Source of the DNA: Paracoccaceae bacterium
GTDB taxonomy: Bacteria; Pseudomonadota; Alphaproteobacteria; Rhodobacterales; Rhodobacteraceae
Length of the DNA stretch: 11,884 bases
Assembly: GCA_002400675.1 (NCBI GenBank)
Contig: NVQY01000063.1
Span: 1-11,884, forward strand
Direction: 5' to 3'
Position numbers and translations under genes: made by a program. Under the pieces are notes generated by a model that saw nothing but the letters and a program-made list of their open reading frames with translations, did no database searches and was not told the origin of the DNA. The first letter of the stretch is position 1, and every line of letters begins with the position of its first letter. Of the stretch, positions 6,293 to 11,884 are shown piece after piece.

Positions 6293-7870
6293 ATGCGCGA
6301 TTTTCAGATGCCGGGGCGATCCGAGGTTTTGTCCGGCAACGGAATGTGCGCCACATCGCACCCTTTGGCCGCGCAAGTCGCGATTGATATCTTGAAACAG
6401 GGCGGAAACGCCATGGACGCGGCGATTGCCGGTGCGGTTTTGTTGGGTATTTGCGAGCCCCAAATGACCGGAATCGGCGGCGATTGTTTTGTGCTTTATT
6501 CCGCCCCCGGCAGCGATTCGGTGCAGGCGTTGAACGGGTCCGGGCGCGCCCCCGCCGGGGCAGATGCCGCGCGGCTGCGGGATGCCGGCGAAAAAACCGT
6601 ACCTTTACGCAGTGCCGATTCGGTCACCATCCCCACCGCGATAGACGCGTTTTGCCACCTGTCCGAAACCGTGGGAAAACTGGGGTTGGCCGACATTCTG
6701 GCCCCGGCAATCCATTACGCCGAAGCCGGCGTTCCGGTGGCCGCGCGCGTCGCATTTGATTGGGCGAAAAAGGCCGACACGCTGCAAGGTTCCGCGCGCA
6801 AAGCGTATCTTATCAATGATAAGCCCCTGCAAACGGGTCAGATTTTCCGCGCACCGGGGCAGGCCGAAGTGTTGCGCCGTCTAGCCAAGGATGGGCGCGA
6901 CGCCTTTTATACCGGCGAAGTGGCCGACGATGTGATTGCCGCCCTGTCGCAGTATGGCGGTGTGCACACGCAACAGGATTTTGCCGCGGCGAAATGTTTT
7001 GCCACGACCCCGGTCAGCGGCGACTACAACGGCGTCGAACTGGTCGAACATCCGCCCAACGGGCAGGGGGCCACCGCGATATTGTTGCTGAACATCCTGT
7101 CGCATTTCGACATCGTCGGGATGGACCCCCTCGGCGCGCAGCGGGTCCACATCGAGGCCGAAGCGGCCAAGCTGGCCTATGACGCCCGCAAACGATTCAT
7201 CGCCGACCCCGATCACACCACGCGGTTGAACCACATGTTGGCCCCTGAAACTGCCGCGAAACTGGCCGCTTTGATTGACCCGGTCCGCGCCATGTCGGCT
7301 TTGGTTCCGGCGGCGGGATCGGTGCACAAGGACACGGTTTACATCACCGTTGTTGATCGCGACAGAATGGCCGTGTCACTGATTTACTCGATATTTCATG
7401 GGTTTGGGTCGGGGATTGCCTCGGAAAAGTTTGGCATATTGCTGCAAAACCGTGGGGCCGGGTTCACGCTGGAACAGGGGCACCCTAATGAGTTGGCCGG
7501 GGGCAAGCGGCCCATGCACACGATCATTCCCGGCATGCTGCGCGAACAGGGGCGGGTGGTTATGCCGTTTGGCGTCATGGGCGGGGCCTATCAGCCGGTT
7601 GGTCACGCGCGATTTGTGTCAAATTTGCGGGATTTCGGAATCGGGATGCAGGCGTCAATGGACATGCCGCGCGCGTTTTCAGATCGGGGCACGCTGGTAA
7701 TTGAACGCGGATACCCCGCGCATGTCCGGCAGGAACTGGCCGATCTGGGGCACAAAGTTGTCATCCCCGAGGTCGCCCTTGGTGGCGCACAGGCGATCAG
7801 GATCGGCGCAGATGGTGTTCTGGAAGGGGCAAGTGATTCGCGAAAGGACGGTTGCGCGCTGGGTTACTGA
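6293..7870 (+). CDS. Gamma-glutamyltransferase-family Ntn hydrolase, non-canonical and without signal peptide
   Basis: The product is 525 aa. The family fold is clear: GGNAMDAAIA (37-46), EPQMTGIGGDCF (55-66), NGSGRAP (81-87), and KDTVYITVVD with Thr348. Thr348 aligns with the nucleophilic Thr391 of E. coli GGT, at which the proenzyme cuts itself; this would give a large subunit of 347 and a small one of 178 residues. The C-terminal KRPMHTI and the GASDSRKDGCALGY end are also typical. Canonical GGTs cleave the gamma-glutamyl bond of glutathione and similar amides. Here the E. coli Asn411 position is Phe (SIFHGFGSG) and the SPGGS substrate loop is replaced by GVMGGAYQP, as in the less-studied YwrD-like branch. 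No signal peptide is present, so a cytoplasmic location is likely, unlike periplasmic E. coli GGT. The start is supported by GGGA upstream. The specific substrate is unassigned. Confidence 0.88.
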   Translation: MRDFQMPGRSEVLSGNGMCATSHPLAAQVAIDILKQGGNAMDAAIAGAVLLGICEPQMTGIGGDCFVLYSAPGSDSVQALNGSGRAPAGADAARLRDAGEKTVPLRSADSVTIPTAIDAFCHLSETVGKLGLADILAPAIHYAEAGVPVAARVAFDWAKKADTLQGSARKAYLINDKPLQTGQIFRAPGQAEVLRRLAKDGRDAFYTGEVADDVIAALSQYGGVHTQQDFAAAKCFATTPVSGDYNGVELVEHPPNGQGATAILLLNILSHFDIVGMDPLGAQRVHIEAEAAKLAYDARKRFIADPDHTTRLNHMLAPETAAKLAALIDPVRAMSALVPAAGSVHKDTVYITVVDRDRMAVSLIYSIFHGFGSGIASEKFGILLQNRGAGFTLEQGHPNELAGGKRPMHTIIPGMLREQGRVVMPFGVMGGAYQPVGHARFVSNLRDFGIGMQASMDMPRAFSDRGTLVIERGYPAHVRQELADLGHKVVIPEVALGGAQAIRIGADGVLEGASDSRKDGCALGY

Positions 7871-7873
7871 GGG

Positions 7874-8200
7874 TCAGTTCAGTTGGAATTGCAGCGGATA
7901 GGTGCCATCCTCGAACGGGCCGAACATGTCGGGGATGTCCGGGTGATCCACCGGTTCGCCGGAATAATCGGCCACCAGATTTTGCTCGGAAACATAGGCG
8001 ACATAATAGCTTTGGTCATTTTCCGCCAAAAGATGGTAAAATGGCTGTTCCTTGACCGGGCGGCTGTCCTCGGGGATGGCCTGATACCATTCCTCTGAGT
8101 TGGAAAAATTGGGGTCCACGTCAAACACCACGCCACGAAACGGATGTTTCTTGTGGCGGACAACCTGTCCCAAGTGATATTTCGCACGCATATTCAACAT
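7874..8200 (-). CDS. hspQ: HspQ-type heat shock / hemimethylated-DNA-binding domain protein
   Basis: The product is 108 aa, the usual size of HspQ (formerly YccV). Recognisable segments are KYHLGQVVRHKKHPFRGVVF (7-26), the acidic DVDP turn, PFYHLLAEN (53-61) and YVSEQNL (69-75). In enterobacteria HspQ is a heat-induced protein that acts as a specificity-enhancing factor for Lon protease and affects DnaA levels (established knowledge). The ATG at 8198-8200 has GGGG nine bases upstream; a second ATG at 8191 has no ribosome binding site. The stop lies three bases from the stop of the convergent GGT-family gene, and a short ACTGA-GGG-TCAGT palindrome (7866-7878) spans both stops. No clear heat-shock (RpoH-type) promoter was recognised upstream. 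Confidence 0.92.
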   Translation of the reverse strand: MLNMRAKYHLGQVVRHKKHPFRGVVFDVDPNFSNSEEWYQAIPEDSRPVKEQPFYHLLAENDQSYYVAYVSEQNLVADYSGEPVDHPDIPDMFGPFEDGTYPLQFQLN

Positions 8201-8445
8201 TACTAGCAGCCCCTACATTCGGCTTTTACTATCTTCGGGGTCCGATTGTCCAATGATTGAGGCGATTTTTGCGGAAACAGACTGTGAACCTGATTATTAC
8301 AGTCGTATTTTGGTCCTAATGCCCGGAAAACGGCGAGTTTGTGCACATTTTACCGTTTGCGCCGCCGGGGGGCACATCATGACGCGATTATGATTTCATC
8401 AACGACGCAGTTGCGCTAAAATGAATGCAAAAAGGCATGAGGCAG
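8201..8445. other. Divergent intergenic region between hspQ and the SLT lipoprotein gene
   Basis: These 245 bases hold no open frame with coding character and must contain the promoters of both divergent genes. On the plus strand TATGAT (8389-8394) is a good -10-like hexamer but has no matching -35 box 17 bases upstream. On the minus strand TTGGAC followed by TAGTAA is a weak candidate for hspQ. An eight-base palindrome TGTGCACA (8340-8347) and AAACGG/CCGTTT inverted halves around it are the only other structure noticed. Confidence 0.5.
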
Positions 8446-9036
8446 ATGAAAAAGACCCTGAGCATGACGCTGTTGGCTGTGGTGCTGGCATCGTGTGGTA
8501 GTGGCTATAAGGCCCCGCCGCGAAATCTGGACAATGCGTGCAGCATTGCCGATGAGCGTCCCAAATACATGAAAGCGTTCAAGGCGACCGAGCGCAAATG
8601 GGGCGTGCCGGTCTCTGTGCAGATGGCGATCATCTATCAGGAAAGCAAATATCGCGGCAATGCGCGCACGCCTTATCGTTTTGTTCTTGGCGTCATTCCC
8701 ATGGGGCGCCAAAGCAGCGCGTTTGGCTATTCGCAGGCGCTGGACGGGACCTGGGACGAATATCGCAATGCCACCGGGCGAAGAGGTGCCAAAAGGGATC
8801 GGATCAAAGATGCCAGCGACTTTGTCGGATGGTACGCAAACGGCAGCCGCAAAAAGAACGGTATCGCGCTGGATGATGCCCGCAATCAGTATCTGGCCTA
8901 CCATCAGGGCAACGCGGGATACGCCCGTGGCAGCTATAAGAACAAGCCCTGGTTGGTAAAGGTCGCGTCGAACGTCGATGCAAGGGCAAAGATGTATGAC
9001 GGTCAGCTAAGAACCTGCCGCAAGTTCAAGTATTAG
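8446..9036 (+). CDS. Lipoprotein with SLT-type lytic transglycosylase domain
   Basis: The product is 196 aa from the ATG at 8446. It opens with MKKTLSM, a short hydrophobic stretch and the lipobox LASC (14-17), so Cys17 should be lipidated and the protein anchored in a membrane facing the periplasm. The lysozyme-like domain follows: MAIIYQESKY (60-69) with probable catalytic Glu66, AFGYSQAL (92-99), and YLAYHQGNAGYARGSY (149-164). These match the motif order of SLT-family enzymes, which cleave peptidoglycan glycan strands to form 1,6-anhydromuramyl ends. Cys32 and Cys191 could form a disulfide. Upstream in-frame ATGs at 8425 and 8437 exist but lack a properly spaced ribosome binding site and would put odd residues before a standard signal peptide. 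The gene is monocistronic and convergent with lolA. Its role could be wall remodelling or wall opening for an envelope complex. Confidence 0.87.
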   Translation: MKKTLSMTLLAVVLASCGSGYKAPPRNLDNACSIADERPKYMKAFKATERKWGVPVSVQMAIIYQESKYRGNARTPYRFVLGVIPMGRQSSAFGYSQALDGTWDEYRNATGRRGAKRDRIKDASDFVGWYANGSRKKNGIALDDARNQYLAYHQGNAGYARGSYKNKPWLVKVASNVDARAKMYDGQLRTCRKFKY

Positions 9037-9049
9037 GGTCAAACCCATC

Positions 9050-9076
9050 CGGCCGGTAATGACGCATTACCGGTCG
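9050..9076. terminator. Stem-loop between convergent SLT lipoprotein and lolA genes, overlapping the lolA stop
   Basis: CCGGTAATG (9053-9061) and CATTACCGG (9065-9073) are perfect nine-base arms around a three-base loop. The stem extends to 9050 and 9076 with one G-T pair. It begins 13 bases after the stop of the SLT gene and contains the lolA stop codon (9067-9069). It could act in both directions, but neither side has a T-run, so it may instead protect 3' ends. Confidence 0.5.
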
Positions 9077-9663
9077 TTGGCCCCGGCCCCCGGTTCGATG
9101 CTGAACAGCAGTTTGCTTAGGTGTCCGCCGGTTTCCAGACCATCCAGTTCAACCGCAGTCTGCCCGCCGCTTCCGTCATAGATCACCCATTGCCGCAGCT
9201 CGACCGGGTCTTGGGTGAACATCAGGTCAATACTGCCGTATTCCGGTTTTTCCGGGTCCTGCGCGGTGACAATGGTCATGGTGCCGTCAAACCGGTGGTC
9301 AACAACCATGTCAGCCCCGTCCAGATCGACATCCTTGGCCAGAAGGATCGACAAGGGCGTGCGTTTCAGCGGATAGGATTCCGGCGGCTGGTTGGATTTC
9401 GGATCATATATCATGACCGAGCCATTGCCGGCGATTACCAGCGTGGTTTCCGGCGGGTCATATTCGAATCGCATCCGACCCGGGCGATACAGATACACCG
9501 TTCCGGTCGAGGTACTGCCGTCATCGTTATACTGGGTGAACGTGCTTTGGGCGGTGGTCAGGTTATTGAAATAGTCGGATATTGCCGCAAGCGGCAGAAT
9601 TTCCTCGGCCCGGCCCGCAGAAGCGGACAGGGCAAGGGTGATGGCAAGGATCAGCTGTTTCAT
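9067..9663 (-). CDS. lolA: Outer-membrane lipoprotein carrier protein LolA
   Basis: The product is 198 aa. A signal peptide runs to about residue 19 (ALSASAGRA, then EE), giving a periplasmic protein. The LolA fold shows in FTQYNDDG (42-49), the conserved YRPGRMRFEYDPP (59-71), VMIYDPKS (88-95), TPLSILLAKDVDL (102-114) and the C-terminal DLMFTQDP..LRQWVIYD strands. Arg60 probably corresponds to the lid arginine of E. coli LolA (inference by motif). LolA takes lipoproteins released by LolCDE at the inner membrane and passes them to the outer-membrane receptor; many alphaproteobacteria lack a clear LolB. It lies 42 bases downstream of ftsK on the same strand, the order common in Rhodobacterales, and is probably co-transcribed with it. 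No strong Shine-Dalgarno sequence precedes the ATG at 9661-9663. Confidence 0.94.
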   Translation of the reverse strand: MKQLILAITLALSASAGRAEEILPLAAISDYFNNLTTAQSTFTQYNDDGSTSTGTVYLYRPGRMRFEYDPPETTLVIAGNGSVMIYDPKSNQPPESYPLKRTPLSILLAKDVDLDGADMVVDHRFDGTMTIVTAQDPEKPEYGSIDLMFTQDPVELRQWVIYDGSGGQTAVELDGLETGGHLSKLLFSIEPGAGANDR

Positions 9664-9705
9664 AAGCTATAGATAGTCAGTCACGGCGCGATTGAAACCC
9701 TTGGA

Positions 9706-11884
9706 TCACTGTTGTTCCGGCACCAGAATCTCGCGCTTGCCGACGTGGTTTGCCGGGGATACCAGACCCTGATCCTCCATCTGTTCGACCAGACGCGCGG
9801 CCTTGTTGTACCCGATGGCCAGCTTGCGCTGGATGTAGGAGGTTGAGCATTTGCGGTCCTTGATCACGATCTGTACGGCGGTGTCATACAGCGCATTTTC
9901 GCTGTCGGTGTTGCCACCCAGACCCAGCACCAGATCAATGTCGCTTTCGCGATCGGAATCCGGCCCGTCCAGAACCGTGCCGACATAATCCGGCGGTCCG
10001 TAAGCCTTAAGGTGGTTGACCACCTCTTCGACTTCTTCATCCGACACAAACGGGCCATGGCACCGGGTGATCTTGGCCCCGCCAGCCATATAAAGCATGT
10101 CCCCCATGCCCAAAAGCTGTTCGGCACCCATTTCCCCAAGGATCGTCCGGCTGTCGATTTTCGAGGTAACCTGAAACGAAATCCGGGTGGGAAAGTTGGC
10201 CTTGATGGTGCCGGTGATCACGTCTACCGACGGGCGTTGCGTGGCCATGATCAGGTGAATACCCGAGGCCCGCGCCATCTGTGCGAGGCGCTGAATGCAG
10301 GCCTCGATCTCTTTGCCGGCGACCATCATCAGGTCGGCCATTTCGTCAACGATGACGACGATATAGGGCAGGGCCTCGGGGGCGAACTCTTCGGTCTCGA
10401 ATACCGGATCGCCGGTTTCGTCGTCAAAGCCGGTCTGAACCGTGCGGCTGAACATGTCGTTTTTGGCCAGCGCCTCTTTTACGCGACCGTTATAGCCTTC
10501 GATGTTGCGCACGCCCATTTTAGACATCTTGCGATAGCGGTCTTCCATCTCGCCGACGGTCCATTTCAGGGCAACAACCGCCTTTTTCGGGTCGGTCACA
10601 ACTGGCGACAGAAGGTGGGGAATGCCGTCATAAACCGATAGTTCCAGCATCTTGGGGTCGATCATGATCAACCGGCATTCCGCCGGGGTCAGTTTGTAAA
10701 GCAGCGACAGGATCATGGTATTGATCGCCACGGATTTACCCGACCCGGTGGTGCCTGCAATCAACAGGTGAGGCATCTTGGCAAGGTTCGCCACCATCGG
10801 ATCGCCGCCGATGTCCTTACCCAACGCCAGCGGCAACTGCATGTTACTGTCGCCAAAATCGCGCGCGGCCAGAACTTCGCGCAGCACGCACATTTCGCGG
10901 TTCACATTGGGCAGTTCGATGCCGATCACCGACCGGCCCGGCACGGTGGACACCCGTGCCGACAGGGCGGCCATGGACCGCGCAATGTCATCTGCCAGAC
11001 CGATTACCCGGCTGGCCTTAAGGCCCGGTGCCGGTTCAAGTTCGTACATGGTGACGACGGGTCCGGGGCGCACGCTGACGATTTCGCCCTTGACGCCATA
11101 GTCGTCCAGAACGCTTTCCAGCATCCGCGCGTTTTCTTCCAGCGCCTCATCGCTCAGGTGGTGGCGTTTGATGTCCATGGGGTTGGACAACAGGCTAAGG
11201 GGCGGCAGTTCAAAGGCGGGTGTGGTGTCTTCAAAGGCAAGCGCCGGTTGCGCTTCGGCTTTGGCACGGCGCGAGGGGGCAGGGGGTTTGCGCACCGGGT
11301 TCTGCACAACTTTGCGCGGTTCGGAAACCGGCACCTGCATGGGGGGTTGTTGCTGCGGGACCACCGGCGCGGGGGTCGCCGTGTAAGGTGTTGCAGTCAA
11401 TGGTGGTTCCGGCGGCAGGTCCAGATGCGGTGTCGTGTCCAGCACCAGTGCATCCGGCCCGCGCCCACGTCCATTGGTCAAAGGGCGTTCCGGGTCAATC
11501 GCCGGCGGAGGGGCTGCGGCAGAGGCCCGCATACGCACCGCATCGGCGATCTTGGCGCGAATACGATCCTCGCCCGGCATCGAATCGGGCGCGTTGGCCA
11601 GATCGGCGGTTAGCGCCGGTTCGATCAGTTCGGGTTCCGGCATGACATCCGGGCGACGTATCAGCGACGGCATGCGCGACAACAGACTGGGACGTTCGGG
11701 CGCTGGGCGGGGTGGGGCCGTCAGCGGGGCTTCGGCCACCAGTTCCGGAACGATCCCGGCATCAATTTCCGCCTGCGCGGCGAGGGCGGCGAGCCTTGCA
11801 GCTTCTTTGCGCTCGGCGCGTTTTTCCTGTCCGGCCCGCGCTGCATCGGCAGCCTTGGCGGCACTTTTGCCCAGCATATTCATA
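9706..11884 (-). CDS. ftsK: DNA translocase FtsK, C-terminal part (5' end cut by window)
   Basis: At least 725 residues are visible, and the frame is open to the window edge. The ATG at 11881-11883 is probably internal, because the N-terminal membrane domain of FtsK is missing and the visible part starts in an Ala/Arg/Glu-rich, probably coiled-coil, stretch (about 5-40). A Pro-rich linker follows (about 45-230). The hexameric motor domain then carries Walker A GTTGSGKS (377-384), [17 protein letters not shown] (409-425), Walker [12 protein letters not shown] (508-518) and [22 protein letters not shown]. The C-terminal winged-helix gamma domain (about 662-725, [10 protein letters not shown]...[22 protein letters not shown]) reads KOPS sequences and contacts XerD. 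FtsK pumps chromosome ends through the septum toward dif and helps assemble the divisome at the inner membrane. Motor and gamma domains are intact. lolA follows 42 bases downstream. Confidence 0.96.
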   Translation of the reverse strand, partial: MNMLGKSAAKAADAARAGQEKRAERKEAARLAALAAQAEIDAGIVPELVAEAPLTAPPRPAPERPSLLSRMPSLIRRPDVMPEPELIEPALTADLANAPDSMPGEDRIRAKIADAVRMRASAAAPPPAIDPERPLTNGRGRGPDALVLDTTPHLDLPPEPPLTATPYTATPAPVVPQQQPPMQVPVSEPRKVVQNPVRKPPAPSRRAKAEAQPALAFEDTTPAFELPPLSLLSNPMDIKRHHLSDEALEENARMLESVLDDYGVKGEIVSVRPGPVVTMYELEPAPGLKASRVIGLADDIARSMAALSARVSTVPGRSVIGIELPNVNREMCVLREVLAARDFGDSNMQLPLALGKDIGGDPMVANLAKMPHLLIAGTTGSGKSVAINTMILSLLYKLTPAECRLIMIDPKMLELSVYDGIPHLLSPVVTDPKKAVVALKWTVGEMEDRYRKMSKMGVRNIEGYNGRVKEALAKNDMFSRTVQTGFDDETGDPVFETEEFAPEALPYIVVIVDEMADLMMVAGKEIEACIQRLAQMARASGIHLIMATQRPSVDVITGTIKANFPTRISFQVTSKIDSRTILGEMGAEQLLGMGDMLYMAGGAKITRCHGPFVSDEEVEEVVNHLKAYGPPDYVGTVLDGPDSDRESDIDLVLGLGGNTDSENALYDTAVQIVIKDRKCSTSYIQRKLAIGYNKAARLVEQMEDQGLVSPANHVGKREILVPEQQ

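Noticed and set aside
5531..6463. A 310-codon minus-strand open frame across the STAS, kinase and GGT regions
   Set aside because: It runs antisense to genes with unmistakable STAS, GHKL and GGT motifs, crosses the terminator and promoter, and shows no recognisable domain. Long shadow frames are expected at this GC content.
8421..8501. Small 26-codon frame starting at the ATG at 8421
   Set aside because: It overlaps the lipoprotein start out of frame, has no ribosome binding site and no conserved feature.
10768..11613. A 281-codon plus-strand open frame opposite ftsK
   Set aside because: Its translation is rich in His, Arg and Gly as expected from the complement of ftsK, and it has no domain or ribosome binding site.
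1..11884. Mobile elements, CRISPR arrays, phage defence genes, tRNA or rRNA genes
   Set aside because: No transposase, integrase, repeat array, att-like direct repeat or RNA-gene motif was seen. All large frames are accounted for by the genes listed.

Overview
The window looks like a chromosomal segment of an alphaproteobacterium, most likely a marine Rhodobacterales (Roseobacter-group) species. The reasons are the moderately high GC content, the ftsK-lolA gene order, an HspQ-type protein, and tandem large FAD/GcvT-domain oxidoreductases of the dimethylglycine/sarcosine dehydrogenase type. The taxonomic call is inference from gene content; no rRNA gene is present.

Region 1 (1-5149, all minus strand) reads, in transcription order, as a free-methionine-sulfoxide reductase-like GAF protein, an XRE-cupin regulator, two LysE-family exporters, a complete 814-aa dimethylglycine/sarcosine dehydrogenase-like enzyme, and the first 90 codons of a second enzyme of the same type, cut by the window edge. 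From the regulator on, the genes are almost contiguous: gaps of 4, -1, 15 and 53 bases. A candidate promoter sits just before the regulator. The cluster therefore looks like one unit for oxidative N-demethylation of a methylated glycine-type amine, with dedicated efflux and a local sensor. The substrate is not proven by sequence.

Region 2 (5242-6052, plus strand) is a two-gene partner-switching pair: a STAS anti-sigma-factor antagonist with an intact phospho-acceptor serine and a GHKL serine kinase/anti-sigma factor. A strong stem-loop about 100 bases downstream probably terminates the unit. No sigma factor or PP2C phosphatase lies in the window.

Region 3 (6232-7870, plus strand) is a gamma-glutamyltransferase-family Ntn hydrolase. 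It has the catalytic threonine but lacks a signal peptide and some canonical substrate-binding residues. Its likely promoter carries an 8-bp-arm palindrome over the -35 box. It ends 3 bases from the convergent hspQ gene (7874-8200, minus).

Region 4 (8201-11884) holds a 245-base divergent promoter region, a small SLT-domain transglycosylase lipoprotein (plus), a stem-loop between convergent genes, lolA (minus), and a large 5'-truncated ftsK (minus) running off the window end. These are housekeeping envelope, division and chromosome-segregation functions.

I saw no mobile elements, tRNA/rRNA genes, CRISPR arrays or prophage genes. Most of the window is ordinary core genome. The points most worth a second look are the regulator-exporter-demethylase cluster, the atypical GGT-family enzyme with its palindromic promoter, and the orphan partner-switching pair.
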